A DNA stretch of 64,000 bases from Chrysogorgia sp. JL179-B06 (GCA_035772405.1 JAYKKM010000217.1:1153001-1217000), one strand, 5' to 3'; counted from the first letter of the stretch, positions 1 through 11,559 are shown. Notes: generated by a model from the sequence alone, not told the origin. Numbers and translations are program-made.

Positions 1-1080
1 AAGTCCAAATACAAGAGAGTTCCCATGATCCAATTTAGATGAAACAAGGGCGTGAACTAATATAGCAGCAGTGTTATGAGTAAGATATGTCCTAATCCGA
101 CGAATGTTCCTGAAATGGTAATATGCAGATTTACACGTTACATTTATGTGGTACGATCAAATGTTATGCCAATGTTCCTGACAGATTCAGAACAAGTTAC
201 CAAATCCTGACCGCCAACTTCAACAATGGTTGCTGGCGATAGTGAGTTGAGAAAACAATAAGCTCGGATTTATCCTTATTCAATTTCAGTTTGTTCATAG
301 TCATCCATCGGTCAATGTCTTTTGTACAGGCCATCATTCTGGTTTTGATTTTTTCCATTTCAGTATGGGATGAAAAAGCAAAAGTTGTATATATCTGACT
401 GTCGTCTGCATACAGATGATAAGACATCTCATGTTTCTGTAGAATATCAGCTAGTGGGGAAGTGTATAATAGATACAGTAGCGGTCTCAGGACAGAACCT
501 CGTGGAACACCATACTGCAGTGAATGTAATGATGAATTGTGACCATTTATCGATACAAACTGCTTGCGATCATGAAGATAAGATCTGAATCAATCCAACA
601 CTTTGCCCTTAATCCCAAATCGATTAAATAACCTAGAAATAAGAATCTCATGATCCACCATATCAAATGCCGCTGATAGATCTCATAGAATAAGGACAAC
701 TGCTTTGTTATCATCAATGGCACATAGGATGTCATTTTGCACATGCACCAATGCTGTCTCAGGCTATGTTTCTTGTAAGCTGATTGAAAAACAACGTTTG
801 ATTCGTTCTCTCCAAATACTGCGTTAGTTGACTGACAACTTCCTTTTCAATAACTTTCGATATAAATTTCACGTTAGACACAGGCCGGAAGTTGGGAAAC
901 AGTTCACAATCCAGATATGGTTTGTTTAGTGATGGTTTCAGAACAGGGATTTTTAAGTCCAAGGGTACGCATGGAGATACCAAAGATAAGTTCACAATCT
1001 GTGTGAGAACAGGTAAGAGTTCATTCAAAATATTTTTCTGTAATAGAGCAAGAAGCAATACACATGATTAAGTAGCCAGT
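1..1080 (-). pseudogene. LINE (CR1/L2-like) reverse transcriptase relic
   Basis: Read on the minus strand from about 1080 downward, broken frames give the order expected of a CR1/L2/jockey-type reverse transcriptase. An early finger-like block around 760-1058 contains NFRPVSNVKFISKVIEK. A region at 547-745 holds a VDHEIL-like stretch once frame is changed. The catalytic block reads YADDSQIY near 401-412. Frames switch at least twice, no intact ORF is present, and the element runs off the left edge, so its 3' end is outside the window. The family role is reverse transcription of LINE RNA at a nicked target. This copy is dead. The clade assignment is from motif style only. Confidence 0.75.
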
Positions 1081-1361
1081 TTTCCTGGTTGATCTTTACA
1101 CCAGCTGGATCATTGATTGATTGATTGACAACTTTATTTAAAAGAGGGTATACACATAACAGCCAAAGCTGACAAACCTGCGGCCCTCAATAACATTACA
1201 GGACGATATAGAATTAATTTAAATCTATCCAAACTATTACTGAATGAAAACTAAAATGTTGAGTAAAATATACAACATATGCACTAATTACAATATTCAA
1301 TTACTATTACAAATAAAATATTGTTAAAATACCATTTTTATATAAAAAAACCTGAGTTACA
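1081..1361. other. AT-rich spacer with short TTGA repeat
   Basis: No coding signal is seen. A short run of TTGA units lies at about 1112-1127. The rest is AT-rich sequence up to the TTAA that opens the palindromic element. Confidence 0.5.
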
Positions 1362-1491
1362 TTAAAGTGCATATAAGCCCTACAGGGTTTTCAGTTATTC
1401 GTGTAGACCACGAAAAATGACCTGATAAAGTATTTTACAGTTTTGGATTTGGTCCTTTCGTTTCCGAGATATTGCTCTTCAAACATAGCCA

Positions 1492-2241
1492 TTGGCGTTG
1501 AAAGCCGCGCGTGAGAGAGTCCTGGTACTCGGGGACGGATTATATTTCACAAACAAGGAATACATAAAGTTTTGGACAACAACAAGTTCAAAAGATCATA
1601 TATCAAGTGAAATCGGCGCGATATCACACTCAAATTCAGACTCAAATAAGTATGAAAGCCCATTGTCTAGTTCAGATAATATAATCGAGGAAGAAACTGA
1701 ACTATCGGCGAAATATGAGGACGAGTCTGACTGTCTGATGACTGTTTCATGGACGCCTACGCTGATGAGCCGTTGGCTGACGAAGAATGGCTTGCCGCGT
1801 ATGAAAGAAGAAGGGAGGACAAAAAACACTTGGAATAACTTACTCGAAGGTGGAATGGTGCTGAATCCGTAAAATCTTGGTACGTTCATTGCGCCATATT
1901 TGTCATATCTTTCATTAATTTATTTTATGTACAGTATGGTACGGGTTTATTGTATAGCCTGTAGTATAGGTGCAACTAGTGGGAGAACTGTATTGATGTC
2001 GTTGTAACTGTAAAACCCTACGGAATGTTGTTGCTGTACAGAAATAAGAAATGTTCGACTGTTTTGAGCGACACTAAACTGATTGAAGTCGTAGGTTAGC
2101 TTTGGTCCTGTTTGTCTCAACAGATGAAGTTTGGAGTTAGCGGCAAACACTTTTCAGACACGAGATGGACGTAATATGAGAGGCCAAACTATGTTAAAAT
2201 ATTTAGCAAACAACCTTGTCAATATTAAACTACACATAGAC
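1492..2241 (+). pseudogene. P2X7-like C-terminal domain fragment, arm 1
   Basis: The open stretch at 1492-1872 begins KAARERVLVLGDG and continues into a Ser/Asp/Glu-rich segment (SSSDNIIEEETELSAKYEDE). It then shifts frame relative to the arm 2 copy before the KHLEQLTRRWNGAESVK region. The distal part (about 2040-2160) is the degraded counterpart of the GPVCLNRWSL segment of arm 2. Cnidarian genomes hold many proteins with the zinc-binding cytosolic domain of P2X7 receptors, often on mobile elements, and the spacing here resembles that domain. No channel region is present. A cysteine expected in the zinc cluster is not seen. The assignment is from memory of the family and not certain. Confidence 0.4.
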
Positions 2242-2276
2242 ACCTATTATAAAATGGAATGGTAAAATTAAATATT

Positions 2277-3057
2277 GTCTATGTGTAGTTCGATATTGAC
2301 AAGGTTGTTTGCTAAATATTTTAATAGTTTGGCCTCTCATATTACCTTTCTTTTGATAATATTTGAGATTGTATGGACGTCCGTCTCGTGTCTGAAATGT
2401 GTTCAAACTCCATCTGTTGAGACAAACAGGACCAAACTCCAAAGCCAAGTTATGCACGAAACAGTCGAACATTTCCCTAGGGTTTTACAGTTACAACGAC
2501 ATTACAGTTCCCACACTTGCACCTATACTATAGGCTATACAATAAACCAATAAACCCGTACCATACTGTACATAAAATAAATTGATGAAAGATATGACAA
2601 ATATGGCGCAATGAACGTACCAATATTTGACGGATTCAGCACCATTCCACCTTCGAGTAAGTTGTTCCAAGTGTTTTTTGTCCTCCTCCCTTCTTCTTTC
2701 ATACGCGGCAAGCCATTCTTCGTCAGCCAACGGCTCATCAGCGTAGGCGTCCATGAAACAGTCATCAGACTCGTCCTCATATTTCGCCGATAGTTCAGTT
2801 TCTTCCTCGATTATATTATCTGAACTAGACAATGGGCTTTCATACTCATTTGAGTCTGAATTTGAGCGTGATATCGCGACGATTTCACTTGATATATGAT
2901 CTTTTGAACTTGTTGTTGTCCAAAACGCTATGTATTCCTTGTTTGTGAAATCTAATCCGTCCCCGAGTACCAGGACTCTCTCACGCGCGGCTTTTTTATG
3001 CAAACAACGCCAAATGGCTATGTTTGAAGAGCAATATCTCGGAAACGAAAGGACCAA
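2277..3057 (-). pseudogene. P2X7-like C-terminal domain fragment, arm 2
   Basis: This is the longer reading of the same module. The ORF 2491-3057 (188 aa) starts near MVLSFPRYCSSNIAIWRC and carries an acidic Ser/Glu-rich stretch, then ADEEWLAAYERRREED and WNGAESVKYWYVHC. A second frame at 2230-2472 supplies the part resembling the C-terminal half of the P2X7 cytosolic domain (FGPVCLNRWSLNTFQTRDGR). The expected WC-x-C type zinc ligand reads WY-x-HC, so a ligand is probably lost. It reads toward the palindrome centre, as does its partner in arm 1. It could equally be an unnamed cnidarian domain sharing only the CLNRW block. Confidence 0.4.
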
Positions 3058-3961
3058 ATCAAAAACTATAACATACTTTATTAGGTCATTTTTCGTGGTC
3101 TACACCAATAACTAAAAACCCTGTAGGGCTTATATGCACTTTAAAAGTTCAAAACAATCGATGTCTCTATATGATTCTAAAAAATGCTTTTTTAACCCGG
3201 ATTTAAAAGATTTAACATTAGGCTTACTTTTTAGAATTCGATAGACTGTTCCATAGCTTAATGTTAGTAACAGTGAAGGACTTTCCCCCTTCGGTAGTGT
3301 TTTTAAATTTAGGACAAACTAAGTTATAACTACCATGCCTGGTATTTCTACCATGAACAGACTGATTTGATTTGAATAGTTCTTCGATATATCGGGCACT
3401 TCACCATGCAGTCTTTTGTAGAGGAGTGTACAGTTATTTATTTTGATTTCGTCAAAAAATGGTAACCAGTTTAGCTCGAAGAAATTAGTCATAGACCTAG
3501 ATGAAGTATCTCTTTCCAAAATTACACGGGCAGATCTTTTTTGAAGTCGAATAATTCTCTGGAGGTCACTTTTAGAGCAGCAACAAGACCAAACAGAGCT
3601 CCCATACATTAGTGTTGGTTTGATCAAGGAGTAGTAGAAAAGTTTCCTTTCCCTCACTGGTAAAAAGCTGCGTATCTTCCTAAGTAGCCCAATCTTCTGA
3701 CTAAGCCTCTTGCAAAGTTTATCCACATGTTGTTTGAAAGTTAGTTTAGAATCAAAGATTACACCCAGCAGCTTTTGGGAGGATACTTGTTCAATATCTG
3801 TACCAGTTGCATTAAGAATCAAATCTGAACATTCCAAACGGAGTGTAGACGCTGTCCAGTAACCAGAATGGACTTGGTTTTAGAGGCATTTAGGACCATC
3901 TGGTTTTGATCAGTCCATTGACACAACTTGTCAATGTCCTCTTGGAGGCTGGTCTGTATCT

Positions 3962-4716
3962 CTATTGGGGCAACGATGAGAATGTTGTGTCGTCTGCATA
4001 AACATCCACAGTGGAGTTTGGAATGACTGACGGTAGATCATTTATGAAAGTCAAAAACAGGAGTGGCCCGAGGATGCTGCCCTGAGGGACTCCATGGGTG
4101 ATATTTAGAGTAGCTGATCTAGCGCCGCTGACTTCAATTGTTTTCACTGTTTTCGATTGAACAAGTAACTCTCAAAGAGCTGCAAGTTCTTGTGATCCAC
4201 ACCACATGCACTCAGCTTAGCCAATAAAATCCGATGGTCAATTAAATCAAAATCTTTGCTGTAATCCACAAATATGAGTCCTGACACGCTGTTGTTGTCA
4301 AGGTCAAAGAGGATCTGGTCAAGGAGGCGAATGAGAGCGGTTTCGGTTGAGTGACGTTTCCGAAAACCCGACTGCAGACCATACAAAACGTCGTTCTCAA
4401 TTAGATGTGAATTAAGTGCATTGTAAACATGTCTCTCATACAACTTTGAAAGAACAGGCAATACAGAGATTGGTCTATAGTTCTGCTTGTCCGTCCTACT
4501 ACCTTGATCCTTAAAAATTGGGGTGACTTTGGCGATCTTCCACAGAGATGGAAAACTGAAAGTAGCAATACAGCGATTTATAAGCTGTGAAATAGATACA
4601 GAGATGGCAGGAGCATCAATATTCACGGGCTCAGTCCCTCGATCCCAGCAGCAGATCCCAGCAGGGGACTCATCCAAATATGGCAGATTATTTCGTATAG
4701 AACGGACTTGATCCAT
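3962..4716 (-). pseudogene. LINE reverse transcriptase domain
   Basis: ORF 4144-4716 contains FSFPSLWKIAKVTPIFKDQG, NYRPISVLPVLSKLYER, YGLQSGFRKRHSTETALI and a VDYSKDFDLIDH block in which the usual A/AF context is altered. The next ORF (3962-4147) carries [13 protein letters not shown] and VDVYADD, the catalytic motif C. A frame change at about 4145 joins them. Downstream at 3319-3837 the thumb-like region contains KLLGVIFDSKLTF and a LMYGSSVWS block. All conserved RT blocks are present, but the copy is interrupted and so inactive. Confidence 0.85.
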
Positions 4717-5044
4717 AAAAAAGTTTATTTGCTAGATCCACATCAGATTGACCTGCAGGATATTTCTTAGGTGGATTGCTATGTAACAATCTGTCAATAT
4801 GGCCAAATAGAGACTTCTGATAGCCCTCGCTTTCCTTTACCAAAGAGGAATAATTATCTTAGATGACTGTAGGAGATCCCTCACCAGTTGACACTGATCC
4901 TTCAATGCCTCAAGATCATCCAGGCAGCCCGAACGTCTCCACTTGCATTCTAATCTTCTCCGGATAGTTTTCTGCCTTAATCTCATCCGTAGACCAGGCT
5001 GCAGAGGGACGGATTGTAACCATTTTTACAGGTGCAGGAGCATC

Positions 5045-5098
5045 GATGATATTCGATATGATGATATTCGATATGATGATATTCGATATGATGATATT
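5045..5098. repeat. 15-bp tandem repeat inside the LINE
   Basis: Three exact units of GATGATATTCGATAT (5045-5089) are followed by a partial fourth. On the coding strand they add in-frame IIISN units to the linker between endonuclease and reverse transcriptase. Confidence 0.85.
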
Positions 5099-5172
5099 GA
5101 CTAACCAATCCTCCAATATCAGATGCCGGTTCTTCAAATAGAGAGGAGCTCAACAAATCAGTTATTAGAAGT

Positions 5173-5835
5173 TTAGTTTCTGATGATTGGTGGTTTGTGG
5201 ACCAAAAAATTGCATGTCACAGCATAATGATCTAACAACATCGGATCTTCTAACACTGAAATTACCAGATCAAGAGTGTGAGAGCTGAGATGAGTAGGCT
5301 TACAAATGTTTTGTTGTAGTCCAAATGAATGAAGCAAATCAATAAACTTCATCGCAGCACCGTCGGATTTATTATTAACATGAAAATTAAAGTCACCAGT
5401 GATAACCAGATTATCTGTAACAGTAGCCACAAGTTCCATAAAGCAGGTAAATTCATCAAATAACATGTTTATGCTCAAACCATTCTTACATGAAGGTGGA
5501 GGACGATATATAAGCATCACGTGAAGGTTGTTTGAAGTTTGTTGTATCGTAATTTGCGTATTCTCGAACGACTTGAAATTTATTGAGGGAGACGTTTTCA
5601 TGCGTAGATTAGATTTATGTAGCAGACCAACTCCCCCAGTTCTATTGGCACGAGGTAAATGTTTAAATAGATATCCTGTAGGGCAAAGGTTACCAGTCGT
5701 AAAGCTGTCATGTTGATCGGATTTTAAGTCTCAGTTATAGCCACAATATCATAAGAGTTGTCAACAACATAATCTTTGATAAACAGCGACTTGTTAACAA
5801 CGGATCTCGAGTTGAGTAGGCAGAATTTCAAACAC
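5173..5835 (-). pseudogene. LINE endonuclease (APE-like) domain
   Basis: On the minus strand, about 5740-5832 reads LLNSRSVVNKSLFIKDYVVD followed by YDIVAITET, the usual start of the APE-type endonuclease of LINEs, with the E of the catalytic site. The ORF 5173-5601 then gives VITGDFNFHVN, SHTLDLVIS and LLDHYAVTC, which correspond to the GDFN and S-D-H catalytic blocks. The domain nicks target DNA to prime reverse transcription. A frameshift between about 5600 and 5740 separates the two parts. The N-terminal start was not fixed because ORF1 is not recognisable. Confidence 0.75.
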
Positions 5836-6218
5836 TTTGCAACCAAGGCAGGGGTTTGATATAAATGAGATTGTTTACATTTACCTTCGCTTGACCTCTA
5901 TATGCAAATGTATTGTTTCGTGAGAAGCAAACTTTGATAAGGTTATCTCTGTTGATGTTAATCTGCTTTTTCTTAAATTCCAGCTCTTTTTCCACGACAA
6001 GGGCATGTAATCTGTAGATCCTTAAGATGATTAAATAAACTAGGACAGATGCGATCCTTTCGTCCAGTATTAAGGCGTAATAAAGAATTCTTGCTGTAGA
6101 CCAAATAATATTATGAGAACAATGGCGTATGCAATCCGTTGTAAATCGTTGAGTTAGCACTAATTTTCCTCAGGTAAATACATCAAATAGCCCAAATAAT
6201 GTTCTCCAACATACTAAA

Positions 6219-6760
6219 CTACAAGAACCTTCTAATGCCACACTTACCTGAAGCTAGATGCTCAATTTGCCATTCATCAAATTCCTTGTCAGTTTCACAC
6301 TGACTCTTCAGGGTGCACTTCAAGCAATCTTTGCATAGTACATGGTAGTCAAGAATCTCACCAGTTTCCTCAAACATAACAAAGACTACTCCAGTCAAAG
6401 AGTGAAGCCTCTCTTTGCCCATCAAAAGAAATGGTGATATCTATAACTGCTTCTGTATTGGCTTTCTCTCCAGTTTCTTGAGATGCAGTCAGACCTGTTC
6501 TCTGCCTTTCTTCTGAATTTTGGCTTCCGTTTGTAAAGCCTCAAAGATGACATCGACTTGTTTATAATATGTCGGTTCTGTCAAACAAGGCCTTCATAAC
6601 CACCGCCCGTTTCAAGGGAGTAGTAAACAGCACGTCGATTTACACCATAAGATTGACCCCTTTTTGTGATCGTCAAGGATGTTGGCAATGCTGTAGCATC
6701 AAGGAATGAGGTACACCCCACAGATAAATTTGACATAAGGCCATCTTGGTGGGAGTTTTA
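6219..6760 (-). pseudogene. Mutator-like transposase domain relic
   Basis: Minus-strand frames give, in order, SYGVNRRAVYYSLETGGGYE (about 6583-6642), VIDITISFDG (about 6420-6450), then after a frameshift LTGVVFVMFEETGEILDYHV and CKDCLKCTLK (6219-6425). This order and the S-F-D-G block match the Mutator-like transposase domain that is widespread in cnidarians and arthropods. The DG holds the first catalytic aspartate in that family. The segment ends at TTCAG|GTAAGTG near 6244-6252, which could be a splice donor, so the family's intron-containing form may be preserved. At least two frameshifts or stops make it a pseudogene. Confidence 0.6.
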
Positions 6761-7428
6761 TTTCAACGATAAAGATCCTAGAACATGAAATTAATACTGA
6801 TGAAAGCTAATATCACGTGTTTAAACATTCAGGTATTATTTTGCAACTCTTGAGTCAAAATTTAGGTTAGGTGGCTCCATACTGTTCTGCATTGGAATGA
6901 GACTATTAAACAAAATAGCCTTTATTTTATGTACTGATGGATTTAATCGTGTTTTAAGTGATCAGTGAAGTAGTCTGAATATTGTTCTGATGTTATTGAT
7001 GTATAAATTACTTAATAATGAGTTACCATGATAACCATGATGTGATCAAGGTAAGTAAAATTGCTGCTAATTTGCCGGTTTTTGGTTATTTCACGAAAAG
7101 GTTTGGTGACCCCAAATTTTAAGCGTTCATTATTATTTAATTTCGTTGCTGCATCTTTCAAGAAAAATTTTTTAAATTCTATAGATCCAAACAGCAAGAA
7201 TAAAAAAATTCTCGTTTTTGACTATTTGAAACTACAGAATTTCTAAAATTTGAATATTTGTTAGAACACATGAATATATATTTGTGTACAAAATTTGATG
7301 GTATGTTACTGGGGTTCTTTTATCAGTAAAACATTGGCAACGACCAAGCTACTTTTTTATGCTTGTAAGATCAATGGTTTGTCATGCGCGTTACGGTTAA
7401 TCGCGGGGCCAGCTAATATCATTTTTAT
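6761..7428. other. No gene seen
   Basis: This is AT-rich sequence with only short ORFs on both strands. None carries a recognisable motif or matched splice signals. Confidence 0.5.
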
Positions 7429-7957
7429 TTATAATTGGTCTTGTTTTCTCGACGAAGGCGTGAAAGTCTTTGCAAAGAAAGTATCAAGCACATGTGTGTT
7501 GTTAGTGTTTCCAGCATTCAATCGAAGATGTTCAAGGATTTTTTTGTTCTTCGTCACACGAGCTTTTTTGTTGATTTCGTTCGTTCGTTCGTGAAAGATG
7601 TTTACTCGGTTCCATGGCATGCTCAGTATACCAACGACACCAGTTTTACCAAATCTGCTATACAAAGTACAGAGATTCTCGTACGATAACCCACTGCCTG
7701 CAATTTTTAGAGCCATTCCATGGCTTATGGGACTCTGAGTATCATATGGATGGTAGAGTGTACCTGCTAAATGTGCCAAGAAGGCTGTGATCGATGTAAT
7801 TCAATTCGGTTTGCTTTCTTATATTCGTTTTATTTGCAAATTTTGCGCTGCTCCTGACTTCTTTCCTTATGTGTGTACTTTCTCCATTGTTATTAACTGC
7901 TTTAAGATTTTCTTTTGGCAGGGGTGCTGCTCCACCAACTAAAAATCCTAGTAGCAC
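7429..7957 (-). pseudogene. PML-like (exonuclease-associated) C-terminal fragment
   Basis: ORF 7429-7779 contains HGMALKIAGSGLSYENLCTL and, later, ARVTKNKKILEHL. This pattern (a short helix-rich repeat with GSGL and a closing RVTK segment) resembles the C-terminal end of PML-like proteins found in many copies in cnidarians and amphibians. An adjoining frame (7742-7957) holds GGAAPLPKENLKAVNNNGES without a clear match. No exonuclease catalytic motifs are seen, so at most the tail survives. The name is uncertain, and an unrelated repeated cnidarian family is the alternative. Confidence 0.3.
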
Positions 7958-8479
7958 AAAGAGCAGCGGCGTTTTTTGATAGCTGTCTGCCTGTCTTTCT
8001 CGTCATTAGCGAACGTTATGCACGGGATATGTCGCTCCGAAACGTTTTTCGAATGCCTGTAAGTCATGAACTCACTATTTGGAAAACCAAAATTCCTTTT
8101 CGGATAAGTTTTATAATTGAAAATACTAAATAGTGTGAAGACTCGGGAAGGGTATGGAGCCACCTTAAGTCGCACCTTATGGAAGCAACTGCACATGGAG
8201 TGAAATGACACTTCACACCCGTATGCGCCACATTTTGGTTGAGTACACAACACGATGATTAAATTTGCAGAGAGCGATAAATGCCATACTTGGAGGAAAT
8301 GCAGATATTACTGATGAAGAATTAGCGATTGTCTTCACTGGTGCAGAAGCGATGATAAATTCACCGACAAGCCCTACAAATAACATTCCTCTAACTTGAT
8401 CATTTTTGGTGGAAAGTGAGCTGTTCCAGAAATTTTTTTGAATGAGTAGATCCATCATCCCCCATCTAATGGCTGCCAT
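7958..8479. other. No supported gene
   Basis: Overlapping ORFs on the minus strand (7948-8253 and 8213-8479) show no recognised motif and no shared frame. The sequence just before 8480 is the junction with the Penelope-like fragment. Confidence 0.4.
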
Positions 8480-8900
8480 ACTTCAGAGGCCTCACTGGGT
8501 TACTAACACGAACGCTCCGAAAACATGACATCAAAGTTTGTGACAAACCAATTACAACCATTCAACACAAGTTTCCATCCCCAAAATACAGACCTACTAT
8601 CCCCAAAATACAGACCTACTACAGAAGAACAAACGAATGTTGTTTGGTGAGACTGGAAGATGTTTTAAAACTAGAAAAACAGAACATATCAGGAACGTGA
8701 AATTGCACACAAAGCGATCGATTGTTGCTAACCAGGCATGGGCTAACAACCACTCCATTGACTTTGACAACAGTACAATAAGTGACAGAGGGACTTTCTG
8801 CAGCCAGAAAACTTTAGAATCATGGCACACGTCATCAACAAAAGAACCCAACAACAATTGTAGATCCCCCAGGGCAATACGCCATTCTATTAAAGAAATA
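8480..8900 (+). pseudogene. Penelope-like element, C-terminal GIY-YIG endonuclease end
   Basis: Plus-strand reading from 8480 gives PYFRGLTGLLTRTLRKHDIK and CDKPITTIQHKFPSPKYRP, then after a 22-bp duplication GETGRCFKTRKTEH, ANQAWANNHSIDFDN and LESWHTSSTKEPNNN. The sequence finishes in a shifted frame with GQYAILLKK and a stop near 8886. This is the region linking RT to the GIY-YIG endonuclease at the end of Penelope-like elements, which nick DNA for target-primed integration. The Y-I-G part just upstream of GETGR is disrupted by the duplication, and two frameshifts are present. The RT is missing, as in a truncated insertion. Confidence 0.7.
8577..8620. repeat. 22-bp tandem duplication
   Basis: The unit ATCCCCAAAATACAGACCTACT occurs twice in a row within the Penelope-like fragment. 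Being 22 bp, it shifts the reading frame. Confidence 0.9.
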
Positions 8901-9458
8901 GTTAGAAAGATATCTTCTCATGCGTTTTTAATTTACATATTATATATCTTCTCATACGTTTTTTATATCTCACTGTATATAATTATATTTTTATTCATTA
9001 TTTTATTCGTTAAAAGCTGCAGGTTGGCAGCTGAAAGCTTGTAGTATTAAAATTGTTTTAGATCAGAGAGCATATTTATTTTGCAATGTTCAGTCCTGGT
9101 TGTGCATCAATTTTTTCCAAAATGTTTTAATATTATACAAACCCAAAAATCAGCAACAAAAACCTACCAAGAACGGCAGTGCAAGGACAGAATAAACTAA
9201 GTGATACTATAGAATCCAATTCTATCACGTTTGGGTAGATAAGTGCGTAGGTTAAATCAAACTGGACAAAATTCATGACATGCAGTTGACAACAGCGTGA
9301 ACACAGAGACAGTTAAATTCAATGTTCCTTTAATAAACGTAGAATACAGTTTTAAAGTAGTCTACTAGAGTCCGGTAATGTTCACGTTATGTACATTGAG
9401 AATTGTAAGTTCGAACTAATAACACAATAATTAAGAATAACTACGTACACTACTGTTA
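8901..9458. other. No gene seen
   Basis: This is an AT-rich tail after the Penelope-like fragment with hydrophobic chance ORFs only. Confidence 0.5.
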
Positions 9459-9743
9459 TCATTGTGTAAATATAACATAAAGTATGCAATTACAACTACA
9501 AGAAATAATTTCAAATGGTACACAATCTAATCTATGCAGACTGTTAGGTCGCCCTGCTGCTTCCACACGCTCCTTCCAGATATCCATCATCAGAGTTTTA
9601 AGTTCTGCTGTGCTCTCCACTCCAGTGTCTTCAAGTAGGTAGTCAATGTATGACTTTCCTGGCCCTCCCCTGCTTACTTTGCCTTCAGTAGGTTCCCATA
9701 GTGCCATATCACTGGCTACTTCCTCCTTCTGTCTGATGCACAA
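9459..9743 (-). pseudogene. LINE C-terminal fragment (RTE-like tail)
   Basis: The minus-strand ORF reads RQKEEVASDMALWEPTEGKV, then RGGPGKSYIDYLLEDTGVES and LMMDIWKERVEAA. The L-W-E-P...G..SRG.P...Y.D.L..DTG pattern is typical of the extreme C-terminus of RTE-like retrotransposon proteins after the reverse transcriptase. The RT itself is absent, so this is a 3' remnant. One or two residues appear lost before IWKE. Downstream sequence is non-coding. Confidence 0.55.
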
Positions 9744-10849
9744 GCATGCTAAAATACAACATTAACTAATGAACGTATTGTCAAGAGAATTATTGAACAA
9801 CAAATTATGGCCTAACTGAAACAAACCAATGTTATAATGAGGCCCGGAGCTACGGGGCGTGTGGGGTGCAACATCCCCCCAAGATCGTTATACGAGTTTC
9901 ATTCGGCAGAAGTTATTTTAGATGTGTTCAATTTAACACAGACAAGTAGAATCATTAACTTTTAGCACTTATCAGTTTAAATTAATTTAAAACTACCAAA
10001 TTTAAGACTCGCAAATCTAATGTTTCTATTAAATGTTTTGTTTGAGAGAAAGCTAAAGACAAATTTATTAAAATGTCACGTTTTCATTTCGTATTGAGTG
10101 TGTTATTAACGTAGGACTAATTAACCATTTCACCAGCTTACCAGCGTCATTTTAGTAGGCACCCAATGGAAAAAAATGTTTTCTGTTTTTGCGTCTACGT
10201 TGCTAAGCGCTATGCTATCGGCTGTCTGCCGGACAGACTGTGTTTGGACACCGCGACGTGTGCGGAGTTATGCCGATGTTACTACGAAGCTTGCGGCGCA
10301 CATAGGAGCTATGCCAATTACCGGTGATCATGTGATCTGGAGTGTGTCTTCAATGTTTTCAATTCTGTTCTGGTCTACGGCTCTACACTCAAACTATGAA
10401 GGCTTTCGATATTTTATACTTTTGCTTTGATTTCGTGCAAAGATTTTGTCAAGGTAAGTCGACTAGTTATGAGTGTTACCGTCACAAGAGACATAGTTTT
10501 TTGAGGAAATACGTCAGATTAATCTATATGAAATTTGTTGATCAGTTCATACATCGTGTATTTACGATTTTTTGAACTTGAGCCGAGGTTCAGTAAAACT
10601 ATAGTCTACATATATGTTTTCATATTTTTTTCTGTTTTAGGAGTGTTTATTATTGTGAAGATTTGCGAGTGCATAACTTGTGACAGTTTTCTCACAGGAG
10701 CCAGTGTACTTGTTCGCACTGATCTCAACAGTTCAATCAAACTAAACGAAGCCATTGTGCTCGTTCGCCCATTGAGGCAAAACAACTCACCCAACGAGCA
10801 GAACTACAACAAAATCTTTTTTAATGGATTATTTATGCAAGTATAAATG

Positions 10850-11527
10850 TTATTTCCCACAGATAATGATATTTAAGAATGATGAATCACATGTTTTAAT
10901 GTTTGTATTATTGCAGTTAGAGAATATAGCTAGACATTGTTTACCAGAATTTTGTCCGAATTGTCTTGTCTTGTTTTACTTGGATATACAGGTATTATAT
11001 CAAATACAGTGGGTGCAGGGTTTTCCTCAACATCATTTGCCATTCTCAATAATATTGCAACGTAAACTATATAGCCTATTGAAAATATACTCTGGTATAA
11101 CAGGTGCATAGGAAGCGTTTAATAAGTGGGTAGGCCAGGTGCGAGCGACGAAGGTGCGAGGTGCCCGAAATGTTTTTAATTTTCTAAGGCTATGAAACGA
11201 AATTTCCTGCAGTTTGATAGATTCAATAACCCAGGCCAAACAGCCAAACTAAAACATCTGTGAAAAACCATTGAAGAAATGGCCCTTGTGCAAACGCCCA
11301 AAGCAAAAAAAACCCAGAAGTTTAAAAATAAATTATAAATTTGGTAAATAAAGGCAGAGAATGCTAAGGTCGTGCCAAAAAACAGCTACTACGGTTCCTA
11401 CACACCTGTATAATAAAATCAATATTGGCATTGTACTCCACAAAATACCTCTGAGATGAGAGGTACCATCTTTGGTTTTTACAAAATTATTGTGCATACC
11501 AACTCGAGCTCTGTATTGCTCAATCAT
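10850..11527 (-). pseudogene. Leader + 2A-like + OTU-like relic, minus copy
   Basis: On the minus strand, 11333-11527 encodes a leader starting MIEQYRARVGMHNNFVKTK. After about 210 bp of unrelated sequence, 10995-11060 reads LLRMANDVEENPAPTVFD, a 2A-like motif whose critical G is A. Then follows GQNSGKQCLAIF (about 10925-10960) and a decayed FLNIII segment. The same order occurs on the plus strand at 11820-12330, so both descend from one gene. The N-S-G-K-Q-C block resembles the cysteine-centred start of OTU-like domains found in 2A-bearing, Helitron-type or PIF1-helicase proteins of marine invertebrates. That family link is inference. Confidence 0.45.
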
Positions 11528-11559
11528 TTAGTCTCCCATGTTGAAGGATAGTTTTGTCA

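Larger units (their letters stand above)
1362..3144. mobile_element. TTAA-bounded palindromic (fold-back) element
   Basis: Two arms of roughly 870-880 bp (1362-2241 and 2277-3144) are inverted copies separated by a spacer of about 35 bp. Each outer end reads TTAA followed by AGTGCATATAAGCCC on its own strand. The inner ends also match, for example CTACACATAGACA at 2229-2241 against its complement at 2277-2289. Indels are visible between arms, so they are old or diverging. TTAA at both ends fits the target site used by piggyBac- and Kolobok-type DNA transposons. That family assignment is inference, since no transposase is visible. Each arm carries an inward-reading fragment of a P2X7-like domain. 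The element abuts the 3' end of the LINE at 3145. Confidence 0.7.
3145..6160 (-). mobile_element. LINE with APE endonuclease and reverse transcriptase (CR1/L2/jockey-like)
   Basis: A nearly full-length non-LTR element lies on the minus strand. In its 5'-3' order it holds a lead-in region (5828-6160), an APE-type endonuclease (about 5173-5835), a linker (4916-5137), the reverse transcriptase (3962-4716) and a C-terminal region (3150-3837). The ORF is split by frameshifts and stops. The distal end (3150-3320) still shows the pattern TEGGKSFTVTNIKLWNSL seen at the C-terminus of such LINEs, then meets the TTAA of the palindrome. No poly-A tail remains visible, so either the palindrome truncated the tail or it inserted there. 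Confidence 0.8.

Noticed and set aside
7295..7689. Plus ORFs opposite the PML-like fragment
   Set aside because: No motif and they mirror the minus ORF that does have one.
8637..9044. Full 135-aa plus ORF as a membrane protein
   Set aside because: Only the first part is Penelope-like. The hydrophobic end comes from a frameshift into AT-rich DNA.
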